Positions 6,616-14,481 of a stretch of 34,589 nucleotides of DNA are shown piece after piece. The notes below the pieces were generated by a model. The model was not told the DNA's origin. It saw only the letters and a program-made list of their open reading frames with translations, and ran no database searches. Origin of the DNA: Rugamonas violacea. GTDB taxonomy: Bacteria > Pseudomonadota > Gammaproteobacteria > Burkholderiales > Burkholderiaceae_D. A program made the position numbers and the translations under genes. Positions within the stretch are counted from its first letter, which is position 1; each line of letters starts with the position of its first letter. The stretch spans positions 1 through 34,589 of the forward strand of contig NZ_JAEMNU010000037.1 of assembly GCF_016461825.1 (NCBI RefSeq), read 5' to 3'.

Positions 6616-7035
6616 ATGGCAATGATGCAGGAATTCAAAGAATTCGCCATGAAGGGCAATGTGGTCGACCTCGCCGTCGGCGTGATCATCGGCGGCGCCT
6701 TCGGCAAGATCGTCGACTCGCTGGTGCAGGACATCATCATGCCGCCGATCGGCCGGCTGTTCGGCGGCCTCGACTTCGCCAACTACTACCTGCCGCTGAA
6801 CGGCCAGAATCCGGCGCTGAGCCTGGTCGAAGCGAAGAAGCTGGGGGCGGTGCTGGCCTACGGCAACTTCGCCACCATCCTGCTGAATTTCGTCATCCTC
6901 GCCTTCATCATCTTCCAGATGGTGCGGTTGATGAACAAGGCGCGCAAGGTGGAGGCGCCGGCCGCCGCGCCGGCCCCGGCCACGCCGGAAGACATCGTGC
7001 TGCTGCGCGAAATCCGCGACTCCCTGAAAAAATAA
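6616..7035 (+). CDS. mscL: Large-conductance mechanosensitive channel MscL
   Basis: MscL is an inner-membrane pentamer that opens under membrane tension to release solutes on osmotic downshock. The 139-residue protein has the family N-terminal amphipathic helix and TM1 ([20 protein letters not shown], then GGAFGKIV), the [11 protein letters not shown] segment, a periplasmic loop, and TM2 ([19 protein letters not shown]) at about 97-115. A short Ala/Pro linker leads to the C-terminal helix ([13 protein letters not shown]). ATG 6616 has AGGAG at 6604-6608, seven bases upstream. It is divergent from petA and 30 bp before the DegS-like protease gene, so the two may share a transcript. Confidence 0.96.
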   Translation: MAMMQEFKEFAMKGNVVDLAVGVIIGGAFGKIVDSLVQDIIMPPIGRLFGGLDFANYYLPLNGQNPALSLVEAKKLGAVLAYGNFATILLNFVILAFIIFQMVRLMNKARKVEAPAAAPAPATPEDIVLLREIRDSLKK

Positions 7036-7065
7036 GCCCGTCAAGGGCGCTCTGTTGGCAAGGCT

Positions 7066-8229
7066 ATGCGACGACTCTGGTTATTGTTTGCGCAAACGGT
7101 GACCGTCGTCCTGGCGCTGTATTTTGTCTATACGGCCTTGGCGCCGCGCTCGCCGGCCGGCGCCGGCGCGCCGCTGAGCCAGCTGCGCCAGCTCGGCGGC
7201 CCCGGCGGCGCCCAGCTGAGCGAGGCGGTCGGCGCGGCGGCGCCCGGTTCCTACCGCGCCGCCGCCGCGCGCGCCATGCCGGCGGTGGTCAACATCCTGA
7301 CCAGCAAGGCGCCCAAGCGCGGCAAGCATCCGCTGCTGCGCGACCCCTTCTTCAAGAAATTCTTCGGCGAGCGCGGCGACGGCGACGAGGACGACGAGTC
7401 CAGCCTGGGCTCGGGCGTCATCGTCAGCCCGCAGGGTTACATCCTGACCAACAACCACGTGGTCGAGGCCGCCGACGAGATCGAGGTGGTGCTGGCCGAC
7501 GGCCGCAAGGCCGCCGCCAGCGTGGTCGGCACCGACCCGGACACCGACCTGGCGGTGATCAAGATCGCGCTGGACAGGCTGCCGGTGATCGCGCTGGGCC
7601 AGGCCGAGCGGGCCCAGGTCGGCGACGTGGTGCTGGCCATCGGCAACCCCTTCGGCGTTGGCCAGACGGTGACGATGGGCATCATCTCCGCGCTCAAGCG
7701 CAACAACCTGCACATCAACCACTTCGAGAACTTCATCCAGACCGACGCGGCGATCAACTTCGGCAACTCCGGCGGCGCCCTGATCGACACCAACGGCAAC
7801 CTGCTCGGCATCAACTCGGCGATATATTCGCAGAGCGGCGGCTCGGTCGGCATCGGCTTCGCCATCCCCGTTTCGACCGCCAAGTCGGTGATGGAGGCGA
7901 TCATCCAGTCCGGCCACGTGGTGCGCGGCTGGATCGGCGTCGAGACGCAGGAGATCACCCCCGAGCTGGCCGACAGCTTCGGCCTGAACCGGCGGAGCGG
8001 CGCCATCATCGCCGGCGTGGTGCGCAACGGCCCGGCCGACCGGGGCGGCATGAAGCCCGGCGACATCCTGTTGACGGTCGAGGGCAAGCCGGTGCTCGAC
8101 ACCAACGAGATGCTCAACCTCATCGCCCAGCTGACGCCGGGCGGAAAAGCTAAAATGACGGTGCTGCGCAAGAGCCGCGAGACCACCCTCGACATCACCG
8201 TCGGCAAGCGGCCCGCCAACACAAAATAG
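7066..8229 (+). CDS. Membrane-anchored DegS/HtrA-type serine protease with one PDZ domain
   Basis: This envelope-stress protease has 387 residues. An N-terminal hydrophobic anchor (about 5-25) precedes a trypsin-like domain with His131 (NNHVVE), Asp161 (DTDLAV) and Ser235 (GNSGGA), then a single PDZ domain at about 285-375. A single anchor with a single PDZ matches DegS, the sensor that starts sigma-E release by cutting RseA. DegP and DegQ have two PDZ domains and a cleaved signal peptide. An acidic insertion (GDGDEDDESS, 104-113) lies ahead of the protease core, in the region where DegP/DegQ carry the LA loop. The first ATG after mscL was taken as the start; AAGG lies close upstream. Symbol withheld because several HtrA paralogues exist in this group. 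Confidence 0.9.
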   Translation: MRRLWLLFAQTVTVVLALYFVYTALAPRSPAGAGAPLSQLRQLGGPGGAQLSEAVGAAAPGSYRAAAARAMPAVVNILTSKAPKRGKHPLLRDPFFKKFFGERGDGDEDDESSLGSGVIVSPQGYILTNNHVVEAADEIEVVLADGRKAAASVVGTDPDTDLAVIKIALDRLPVIALGQAERAQVGDVVLAIGNPFGVGQTVTMGIISALKRNNLHINHFENFIQTDAAINFGNSGGALIDTNGNLLGINSAIYSQSGGSVGIGFAIPVSTAKSVMEAIIQSGHVVRGWIGVETQEITPELADSFGLNRRSGAIIAGVVRNGPADRGGMKPGDILLTVEGKPVLDTNEMLNLIAQLTPGGKAKMTVLRKSRETTLDITVGKRPANTK

Positions 8230-8291
8230 GCGCCGCGAGGCGCCGCGCCGCCGGCCGGCGCCCCTACCATTTCTCAAATTCGGACCACCAC

Positions 8292-8981
8292 ATGCACCTG
8301 CGCGACCTGACCCAATTCCTCAAAGAACTGTCCGACAACAACAACCGTCCCTGGTTCATCATGAACAAGCCGCGCTACGACATCCTGCGCGAAGAGTTTC
8401 TCGAAGTGGTGACCCAGTTGATCGTCGAGCTGGGCAAGTTCGATCCGGCCGTCAAGTTCTGCAATCCGAAGAAGGCGATGTTCCGCATCAACCGCGACGT
8501 CCGCTTCGCCAACGACAAGAGCCCCTACAAGACGCGTTTCTCGGCCGCCATCGCGCCCAACGACATCCGCCGGCCGAGCAAGGCCGGCGGGCCGACCTAC
8601 TATATGCAGATCGACGGCGCCGGCCACCTGTTGTTCGGCGCCGGCGAGTACATGCCGCCGCCGCCGCGCCTGCGCGCGCTGCGCCAGCACATGGTCGACG
8701 ACGCCGCCGGCTTCGGCAAGGTGCTGAAGAACAAGCGCCTGCGCGCCACCTACGGCGACATCCAGAACGAGGGCAAGCTGATGCGTCCGCCCAAGGGCTT
8801 CGACGCCGATGCCGAGCACATCGAGTACATCAAGCTGAAGAGTTTCTTCGTCTGGACCGAGGTCGACCTGCAGTTGAACCAGCCGGAGCAGCTGGTCGGC
8901 CAGATCGCCAGCGGCATGCGGGACGCCTTCGCGCTGGTCGGCTGGATGCGCGAGACCAAGGACGAGCCGGCCGAAGAGTAG
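8292..8981 (+). CDS. DUF2461 (TIGR02453) family protein
   Basis: The 229-residue protein matches the conserved DUF2461 family of unknown function. Recognisable parts are the N-terminal FLKELSDNNNRPWF motif, FRINRDVRFANDKSPYKT at about 74-91, a GGPTYYMQIDGAG core and a C-terminal helix-rich part. The Asn-Arg-Asp and Lys-Ser-Pro-Tyr-Lys-Thr positions are the most conserved in the family, but I know of no proven activity. There is no signal peptide or membrane segment, so it is probably cytoplasmic. It lies 62 bp after the DegS-like gene on the same strand and converges on gpsA. No strong Shine-Dalgarno is visible at ATG 8292. Confidence 0.85.
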   Translation: MHLRDLTQFLKELSDNNNRPWFIMNKPRYDILREEFLEVVTQLIVELGKFDPAVKFCNPKKAMFRINRDVRFANDKSPYKTRFSAAIAPNDIRRPSKAGGPTYYMQIDGAGHLLFGAGEYMPPPPRLRALRQHMVDDAAGFGKVLKNKRLRATYGDIQNEGKLMRPPKGFDADAEHIEYIKLKSFFVWTEVDLQLNQPEQLVGQIASGMRDAFALVGWMRETKDEPAEE

Positions 8982-9057
8982 CCTGTCGTCCTCGCGCCAG
9001 CGGGGACCCATGCCGCGCCGGCAGGGCGCCGGCCGGGCCGGCAGGCGCCGCACTGGT

Positions 9058-10122
9058 TTACTTGGCGCCGCCGCCCGCCGCCAGGCCCGGCGCCATCTCG
9101 TCGCGCGGATCGCGCGCCAGCAGCCGCGCCACCATGGCCTGCGGCAAGTCGCCGTCGAACAGCACGCCGGCCACCGCGTTGGTGATCGGCATGTCGACGC
9201 CCAAACCGCGCGCCAGCTCGCGCACCGCCTTGGCGCAGGGCACGCCCTCGGCCACATGGCCCAGCTCGCCGACGATGGTCGCCAGCGGCTTGCCCTGGGC
9301 CAGGCCGAGGCCGACGCGGCGGTTGCGCGACAGGTCGCCGGTGCAGGTCAGGATCAGGTCGCCCATGCCGGTCAGGCCCATGAAGGTCTCGACCTGGCCG
9401 CCCAGGGTGCTGCCCAGGCGGGTGATCTCGGCCAGGCCACGGGTGATCAGCGCGGCGCGCGCGTTCAGGCCCAGGCCCAGGCCGTCGGCCACGCCGGTGG
9501 CGATGGCCAGCACGTTCTTCACCGCGCCCCCCACCTCGACGCCGACCAGGTCGGTGCTGGAGTAGACGCGGATGTTGCCGCCGTGGACGGCCGCGACGAC
9601 GTCCTCGCGCAGCGCCGCCGAGTCCGAGGCGATGGTCAGCGCGCAGGGCAGGCCGCGCGCCACTTCCTGCGCGAACGAGGGACCGGACAGGGCGCCGCCG
9701 GCCACCGTGTCGCCCAGCACCTGCTGGACGATCTGGTGCGGCAGCAGGCCGGTGTCGTATTCAAAACCCTTGCACAGCCAGACGATGTTGGGGATGGCGC
9801 GGCCCTTCAGCTGCTCCAGCAACGGGCGCAGGCCGGCCACTGGGCAGGCGGCGATCAGCAGCGCGCCGGCGCCGTGGGCGTGGGCCAGCGCGGCGGCGAA
9901 GTCGCCGGCCACGGCCAGCGCGGGCGGGAAGGGGCAGCCGGGCAGGTAGGCCTGGTTGTCGCGCGCCGCCGCCATCGCGGCCATGACGGCGCCGTTGCGG
10001 CCCCACAGCTGGACGTCGTGGCGCTGGGCCAGGGCGATGGCCACGGCGGTGCCCCAGGCGCCGGCGCCGAGCACGGTGATGCGGCGGCGCGCGCCGCCTT
10101 GCTTCAGGGGGGAGTCAGACAT
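9058..10122 (-). CDS. gpsA: NAD(P)-dependent glycerol-3-phosphate dehydrogenase
   Basis: GpsA reduces dihydroxyacetone phosphate to sn-glycerol-3-phosphate, the backbone for phospholipids. The protein of about 354 residues has the Rossmann motif GAGAWGTA at about 19-26. Family blocks are visible: [20 protein letters not shown], the [16 protein letters not shown] region, [13 protein letters not shown] with the catalytic lysine, and [21 protein letters not shown]. The start at 10122 ([10 protein letters not shown]) was preferred because it gives the usual short lead to the Rossmann fold. An in-frame ATG at 10164 would add 14 residues, and neither has a good Shine-Dalgarno. It lies downstream of secB and the SH3-protein gene on the same strand, and secB-gpsA is a common proteobacterial pairing. 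Confidence 0.95.
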   Translation of the reverse strand: MSDSPLKQGGARRRITVLGAGAWGTAVAIALAQRHDVQLWGRNGAVMAAMAAARDNQAYLPGCPFPPALAVAGDFAAALAHAHGAGALLIAACPVAGLRPLLEQLKGRAIPNIVWLCKGFEYDTGLLPHQIVQQVLGDTVAGGALSGPSFAQEVARGLPCALTIASDSAALREDVVAAVHGGNIRVYSSTDLVGVEVGGAVKNVLAIATGVADGLGLGLNARAALITRGLAEITRLGSTLGGQVETFMGLTGMGDLILTCTGDLSRNRRVGLGLAQGKPLATIVGELGHVAEGVPCAKAVRELARGLGVDMPITNAVAGVLFDGDLPQAMVARLLARDPRDEMAPGLAAGGGAK

Positions 10123-10177
10123 GGTGTGGTGTGGCGGTGATGGGCGATGGCAACATTGTTGCATATCGCCGGGGGTG

Positions 10178-10624
10178 TCACAGGCCCCAGACCTCGGTAT
10201 TTTTCACGTAGCCGACCAGGCCGTCGCGGTGGCGCACCTTGATCCAGACGGCGCCGTTGGCCGGTTCGGCCAGTTCCAGCAGCACGCCCTTGTCGACGCT
10301 GAACACGGCGGCGGCGGCCTCGTCGGCCGTGGCGCGCACCTTGACGCCGGCGCTGCGCACCACCAGGTTGCGTTTGTTGGACAGGCCCTTGGCCTCGGTC
10401 CAGGCCAGCTCGCCGCTGAAGTCGCGCACCTTGACCCATTCGCCGTAGGTCAGCACGACCTCCAGCGGGGCGCCGCGCGGCACCACGAACAGCTTGCCGC
10501 CCTTGGTCGAGGGGGCGTCGTACAGGATGGCCGGGGCGGCGCCCACCGTCTTGTAGTCGAACGCCTGGCTACCCGCCGCTGCCAGCAAGAGGGTGATGCC
10601 TGCGATCAAACGGGGAAATGTCAT
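10178..10624 (-). CDS. Secreted SH3-domain protein
   Basis: This 148-residue protein has a signal peptide (about 1-21, ending SQA) and then two bacterial SH3-like repeats. The first is around 28-70 ([25 protein letters not shown], then [19 protein letters not shown]) and the second around 88-145 ([13 protein letters not shown]... [22 protein letters not shown]). Such SH3 domains usually bind peptidoglycan in the periplasm; the target here is unknown. It sits between secB and gpsA, 53 bp from the latter. The terminator-like hairpin after secB lies only 26 bp before its start, too close for a full promoter in between, so expression probably depends on readthrough. Confidence 0.85.
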   Translation of the reverse strand: MTFPRLIAGITLLLAAAGSQAFDYKTVGAAPAILYDAPSTKGGKLFVVPRGAPLEVVLTYGEWVKVRDFSGELAWTEAKGLSNKRNLVVRSAGVKVRATADEAAAAVFSVDKGVLLELAEPANGAVWIKVRHRDGLVGYVKNTEVWGL

Positions 10625-10643
10625 TGCCTGCCTTGCTCAAGTG

Positions 10644-10677
10644 AATAAAGCCCGAAGGCCGGGGGCGGCCTTCGGGC
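10644..10677 (-). terminator. Intrinsic terminator downstream of secB
   Basis: A perfect 11-bp stem (GCCCGAAGGCC at 10650-10660 with 10667-10677) and 6-nt loop is followed in the minus direction by TTTATT. It ends the secB transcript or attenuates readthrough into the SH3-protein gene and gpsA. Confidence 0.8.
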
Positions 10678-10723
10678 GCGACAGCGCGCAGGGCGCGGCG
10701 TGTCGGTGTTGCTTGCTTGCTGC

Positions 10724-11203
10724 TTAGTGGGTCGCTGCGCCGTCCGCCGGTGCGGCGGCCTTGGCGGCGTCGGCCACGGCTTGCAGGCGTTGCTGGTAGA
10801 ACACTTCGAAGTTGATCTCGGCCAGGTGCACGGGCGGGAAGCCGGCGCGGGTGATGACGTCGGCGATGTTGGCGCGCAGGTAAGGGTAGACGATGTTCGG
10901 GCAACCGATGCCCAGCAGCGGGTCGAGTTGTTCGGCGGGAATGTTGCGCGCCTCGAAGATGCCGCCTTGCTTGCCTTCGACCAGGAAGGCGACCTTGTCC
11001 TTGATTTTCGCGGTGACGGTGATGGTCACGGTCGACTCGAAGATGCCTTCGGCCAGGGGCTCGGCGCCGACGTCCAGTGCCACTTCGATGGTCGGGGCTT
11101 CTTGCTCCAAGAAAATAGCCGGGGAATTCGGTTGTTCCAGCGACATGTCTTTCAGGTAGACGCGTTGGATTTGGAAGACTGGTTGCAGGTTTTCGTCGGA
11201 CAT
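10724..11203 (-). CDS. secB: Protein-export chaperone SecB
   Basis: SecB is a tetrameric cytoplasmic chaperone that keeps preproteins unfolded and passes them to SecA. The 159-residue product has the family landmarks [19 protein letters not shown] (10-28), [18 protein letters not shown], and the highly conserved [20 protein letters not shown] block followed by [18 protein letters not shown]. It ends in an Ala-rich tail. Length is typical. It lies 157 bp downstream of grxC and has its own strong promoter candidate in that gap. A terminator hairpin follows. Many substrates of the type II secretion system encoded further along would use the Sec route. Confidence 0.96.
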   Translation of the reverse strand: MSDENLQPVFQIQRVYLKDMSLEQPNSPAIFLEQEAPTIEVALDVGAEPLAEGIFESTVTITVTAKIKDKVAFLVEGKQGGIFEARNIPAEQLDPLLGIGCPNIVYPYLRANIADVITRAGFPPVHLAEINFEVFYQQRLQAVADAAKAAAPADGAATH

Positions 11204-11287
11204 GGAACGCTTTCGTTATATTGGAAACAGGCGGCGGGGCCGCTCAGGTTGGGGGCTTGCGCTGGGCTTTTCGACGGCTCAAATCAA

Positions 11288-11344
11288 ACGCGAGGGCAAT
11301 TGTATCAAAACCAATATAAATTCAAACTATTTCTGCCCTCGCGT
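11288..11344 (-). promoter_or_regulatory. secB promoter enclosed by an 11-bp inverted repeat
   Basis: The grxC-secB gap contains, on the minus strand, TTTGAA (11321-11326), a 16-bp spacer and an extended -10 element TGATACAAT (-10 hexamer at 11299-11304). Perfect 11-bp arms ACGCGAGGGCA (11288-11298) and its complement (11334-11344) flank this AT-rich promoter exactly. The promoter call is good. The function of the arms is unknown: two half-operators, a cruciform, or a grxC 3' structure. Confidence 0.6.
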
Positions 11345-11360
11345 CGTTATTTGGTGCCGT

Positions 11361-11621
11361 TTATCCTTTTAACAAGGGCTCGAGGCGGCCGGCTTGATCG
11401 AGCGCATACAAATCGTCGAAACCGCCGACATGGGTGTCGCCGATATAGATTTGCGGCACGGTGCGGCGGCCGGTCTTTTGCATCATCAGCACGCGCTGTT
11501 CCGGATCGAGGTCGACGCGGATCTTTTCGATCGCGGTCACGCCCTTGGCTTCGAGCAGGCGCTCGGCGCGGACGCAATAGGGGCAAACGGCGGTGCTATA
11601 CAGTGTGACGTGGGCGGTCAT
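11361..11621 (-). CDS. grxC: Glutaredoxin 3
   Basis: This 86-residue glutathione-dependent oxidoreductase reduces disulfides and mixed disulfides in the cytoplasm. The dithiol active site CPYC lies at about 13-16. The glutathione-binding TVPQIYIGDTHVGGFDDLYAL block at about 53-73 contains the cis-Pro and the GG-(F)-D-D motif. Length is typical for Grx3. ATG 11621 is preceded by AGGAG with good spacing. It lies between the rhodanese gene (26 bp upstream) and secB, and this three-gene order is widespread in betaproteobacteria. Confidence 0.95.
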   Translation of the reverse strand: MTAHVTLYSTAVCPYCVRAERLLEAKGVTAIEKIRVDLDPEQRVLMMQKTGRRTVPQIYIGDTHVGGFDDLYALDQAGRLEPLLKG

Positions 11622-11647
11622 GGCGGCTCCTGGTTCGTTTCGTCGGC

Positions 11648-12049
11648 TTATTTGGCGATCGGCAGGCCGGCGCTCTTCCAGGCGCTGACGCCGCCGTCGA
11701 GGTTGAGCACCTCGGCGAAGCCGGCCTGTTGCAACTGCTTGGCGGCCTTGGCGGCGCGCGCGCCGCTCTGGCAGACCACGATCACGCTCTTGCTCTTGAA
11801 CTTGTCCAGTTCGCCGATGCGGGTGGCCAGCTCGGCCAGCGGGATGTTCTTGGCGTCGGGCAGGTGGCCGTCGGCGAAATCCTTGGCGTCGCGCACGTCG
11901 ACGATGGCCGCCTTGCCGCGATTGATCAACTGCGTCACCTCCAGCGCCGAGGCGCGTTTGCCGCGCTGGGTCAGCACCGGCCAGAGCAGGGCGCCGCCCG
12001 ACAACAACACGATGGCGAGGATAAAAATATTGTCAATGAAGAATTTCAC
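11648..12049 (-). CDS. Membrane-anchored rhodanese-like protein
   Basis: The 133-residue protein has one N-terminal transmembrane helix (about 6-26) and a single rhodanese domain at about 35-130. The active-site loop is CQSGAR, with the catalytic Cys at about 95, and the [20 protein letters not shown] segment is characteristic. Rhodanese domains transfer sulfane sulfur or act as redox/sulfur carriers; the substrate here is unknown. It resembles E. coli YibN, which likewise sits beside grxC and secB. It is the first gene of the leftward cluster and divergent from gpmA. Confidence 0.9.
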   Translation of the reverse strand: MKFFIDNIFILAIVLLSGGALLWPVLTQRGKRASALEVTQLINRGKAAIVDVRDAKDFADGHLPDAKNIPLAELATRIGELDKFKSKSVIVVCQSGARAAKAAKQLQQAGFAEVLNLDGGVSAWKSAGLPIAK

Positions 12050-12174
12050 GGGGATCCAATGGTTTAAGTCAATGCGCGCATTATAAAATAGAAGCTGGAA
12101 GAGTTCTGCAACCGCATTCGTTTGACCGATGTTTGTCCACTAGTTTCCTTAAATCACCTTTTGAAGATAGCCTC

Positions 12175-12921
12175 ATGTATAAAATCGTATTCATGCGCCA
12201 TGGCGAGTCCACCTGGAACCTGTCGAACCGCTTCACCGGCTGGACCGACGTCGACCTGACCGAGAAGGGCGTCGCCGAGGCGAGCGCCGCCGGCCAGGTG
12301 CTCAAGGCGGCCGGCTTCACCTTCGACCTGGCCTACACCTCGGTGCTCAAGCGCGCCATCCGCACGCTCTGGTTGTCGCTCGACGCGATGGATATGATGT
12401 ACTTGCCGATCAAGCATGACTGGCGCCTCAACGAGCGCCACTACGGCGCCCTGCAGGGCCTGGACAAGGGCGAGACGGCGGCCAAGTACGGCGACGAGCA
12501 GGTGCTGGTCTGGCGCCGCAGCTACGACACGCCGCCGCCGCCGCTGGCCGCCGACGACGCGCGCGCCTCGTCCGGCGACCCGCGCTACGCCACCCTGCCG
12601 CAGTCGGCCATCCCGCTGACCGAATGCCTGAAGGACACCGTGGCCCGCGTCATGCCGGCCTGGGACGAGGAGATCGCGCCGGCCATCCGCGCCGGCAAGA
12701 AGATCCTGATCTCGGCCCACGGCAACAGCCTGCGCGCCTTGATCAAGATGCTCGACGGCATCAGCGACGACGACATCGTCGGCCTCAACATCCCCAACGG
12801 CCAGCCGCTGGTGTACGAGCTGGACGCCGATTTGAAGCCGATCCGCCATTACTACCTGGGCGACGCCGCCGCCATCGCCGCCGCCCAGGCCGCCGTGGCC
12901 AACCAAGGGAAGGCCAAGTAA
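12175..12921 (+). CDS. gpmA: 2,3-bisphosphoglycerate-dependent phosphoglycerate mutase
   Basis: GpmA interconverts 3- and 2-phosphoglycerate in glycolysis through a phosphohistidine. The 248-residue protein starts [22 protein letters not shown]; the nucleophile is His9 in RHGE. It continues with the [16 protein letters not shown] block, the [11 protein letters not shown] loop and the second catalytic histidine in [11 protein letters not shown]. The start at 12175 was chosen over an upstream in-frame ATG at 12133 because MYKIV is the usual N-terminus. It is divergent from the rhodanese gene and 3 bp upstream of the EnvC-like gene, so it is the first gene of an operon with envC-like and ctpA. 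Confidence 0.96.
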   Translation: MYKIVFMRHGESTWNLSNRFTGWTDVDLTEKGVAEASAAGQVLKAAGFTFDLAYTSVLKRAIRTLWLSLDAMDMMYLPIKHDWRLNERHYGALQGLDKGETAAKYGDEQVLVWRRSYDTPPPPLAADDARASSGDPRYATLPQSAIPLTECLKDTVARVMPAWDEEIAPAIRAGKKILISAHGNSLRALIKMLDGISDDDIVGLNIPNGQPLVYELDADLKPIRHYYLGDAAAIAAAQAAVANQGKAK

Positions 12922-12924
12922 GTT

Positions 12925-14439
12925 TTGCCCTTCCTTCCCTCCCGCATCACCGGCCGCCGCGCGGCCGTCCTGCTGTGCCTGCTGCTGGCGGTCGCCGGCG
13001 GCGGCGCCCAAGCCGCCGCCAAGGCCACCGAGCGCAGCAAGCAAAAGGCGGCCGCCGAGGCCGAGCACGCCGGCCTGCAGCAGAAGCTGAGCGCGCTCAA
13101 GCGCGACATCAGCCAGACCGAGAGCGCCAAGGACAACGCCGCCGACACGCTGGCCGAGTCCGAGGGGGCGATCTCCAACGCCAACCGGGCGCTGCGCGAG
13201 CTCGCCGTCGAGCAGGGCGAGACCAACGTCAAGCTGGGCCAGCTGGGCGCCGAGCGGGCGCGCCTGGTCTCCACCGTCGAGCAACAAAAGAAACAGCTGG
13301 CCAAGCTGCTGCGCCAGCAATACGTCGCCGGCAACGAGGACCGCATCAAATTGCTGCTGTCGGGCGACAACCCGAACCGCATCAACCGCGACCTGCAGAT
13401 GATGGCCTACGTGTCGCAGGCGCAGGCGCGCCTGCTCGACGCGCTGCGCGCCAACCTGCGGGCGGTCGAGAACAACCAGGCCGAGGCGCAGAACGCCAAG
13501 GACGAGCTGGCCGAAATCGCCCAGGAGGAGCTGCAACAGAAGGCCCTGCTGGAGCAGGAGAAGGGCCGCCGCGCCGCCTTGCTGAGCACCCTGTCGAAGC
13601 GCCTGGTGGCGCAGCGCAAGGAGGCCGGCAACGTCGAGCGCGACGAGCAGCGCATGGCCGGCCTGGTCGACAAGCTGGCCAAGCTGGTGCAGGAGCAGGC
13701 GCTGGCCGCCGCCGCCGAGAAGCGCCGCCTGGAGCAGGTCGCCGCCGCCAAGGCGGCCAAGGCCAAGGCCGAACAGGAGGCCCGCCTGCTGGCCCGCGCC
13801 AAGGCGGCCGAGGCCGAACGCGAACGGCTGGCCCGCCTCAAGGCCGACAAGTCCGACAAGGCCGCCAAGGCCGGCGGCGTCAAGCCGGCGCCGCCGGCCA
13901 GGCCCGAGCCGATCGACGCCGACGAGCCGAAACTGGCGCACAAGCCCGAGACCCGGCCCGAGCCCAAGCCCGAACCGAAAGAAGAGCCGGTGCGCGCGCC
14001 GGCCCGCGCCGCCGACGTGGCGCTGGCCCCGGCCGCGCCGGACGGCGCCTTCGCCGGCCTGCGCGGCCAGCTGCGCGCGCCGGTGGCCGGCAAGCTGGCG
14101 GCGCGCTTCGGCGCCAAGCGCGGCGACGGCCCGAGCTGGAAGGGCGTGTTCATCCGCGCCGCCGAGGGCAGCGACATCCACGCCGTGGCCGCCGGCCGGG
14201 TGGTGTTCTCCGAGTGGTTGCGCGGCTTCGGCAACCTGATCATCGTCGACCACGGCGGCCAGTACATGAGCATCTACGGCAATAACCAGACCCTGCTGAA
14301 ACGGGCCGGCGAGGTGGTCAAGGGCGGCGACGCCATCGCCAGCGCCGGAAACAGCGGCGGCAACGAGGAATCGGGTTTATACTTCGAGCTTCGCCACCAG
14401 GGCCGGGCGTTCGACCCCGCCACCTGGGTCAAGTTTTAG
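12925..14439 (+). CDS. EnvC-like murein hydrolase activator (degenerate LytM/M23 domain)
   Basis: This periplasmic protein of about 504 residues has a signal peptide (to about residue 32) and a long coiled coil (about 35-260). An Ala/Lys/Glu-rich then Pro/Glu-rich linker follows (about 260-375), and a LytM domain ends the protein (about 385-504). The zinc ligands of active M23 peptidases are missing: the first motif reads WKGVFIRAA instead of HxxxD, and the final HxH is replaced by GLYFELR. Loss of zinc binding is the mark of EnvC, which activates amidases AmiA/AmiB at the division septum instead of cutting peptidoglycan itself. The frame appears to start at TTG 12925, 3 bp after gpmA, with AAGGGAAGG at 12905-12913 within gpmA. 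Confidence 0.88.
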   Translation: MPFLPSRITGRRAAVLLCLLLAVAGGGAQAAAKATERSKQKAAAEAEHAGLQQKLSALKRDISQTESAKDNAADTLAESEGAISNANRALRELAVEQGETNVKLGQLGAERARLVSTVEQQKKQLAKLLRQQYVAGNEDRIKLLLSGDNPNRINRDLQMMAYVSQAQARLLDALRANLRAVENNQAEAQNAKDELAEIAQEELQQKALLEQEKGRRAALLSTLSKRLVAQRKEAGNVERDEQRMAGLVDKLAKLVQEQALAAAAEKRRLEQVAAAKAAKAKAEQEARLLARAKAAEAERERLARLKADKSDKAAKAGGVKPAPPARPEPIDADEPKLAHKPETRPEPKPEPKEEPVRAPARAADVALAPAAPDGAFAGLRGQLRAPVAGKLAARFGAKRGDGPSWKGVFIRAAEGSDIHAVAAGRVVFSEWLRGFGNLIIVDHGGQYMSIYGNNQTLLKRAGEVVKGGDAIASAGNSGGNEESGLYFELRHQGRAFDPATWVKF

Positions 14440-14481
14440 CAAGCACACCAAGCACAGCACAGCGGAGCGCGGATACACAAC

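Noticed and set aside
8230..8265. GGCGCC repeats after the DegS-like gene
   Set aside because: Several overlapping GC palindromes but no U-run or unique fold; common in this composition.
9025..9049. GC-rich stem between the DUF2461 gene and gpsA as a bidirectional terminator
   Set aside because: Arms pair only with a bulge and no U-run follows on either strand, so it was not listed as a terminator.
12080..12085. TATAAT on the minus strand as a promoter for the rhodanese gene
   Set aside because: The -10 is perfect but the best -35 candidate is 20 bp away; not enough to support a feature.
12154..14253. Long minus-strand open frame opposite gpmA and the EnvC-like gene
   Set aside because: Composition (Gly/Leu/Gln/Arg runs) is a mirror of the Ala/Lys/Glu-rich coding strand; no ribosome site or family signature.
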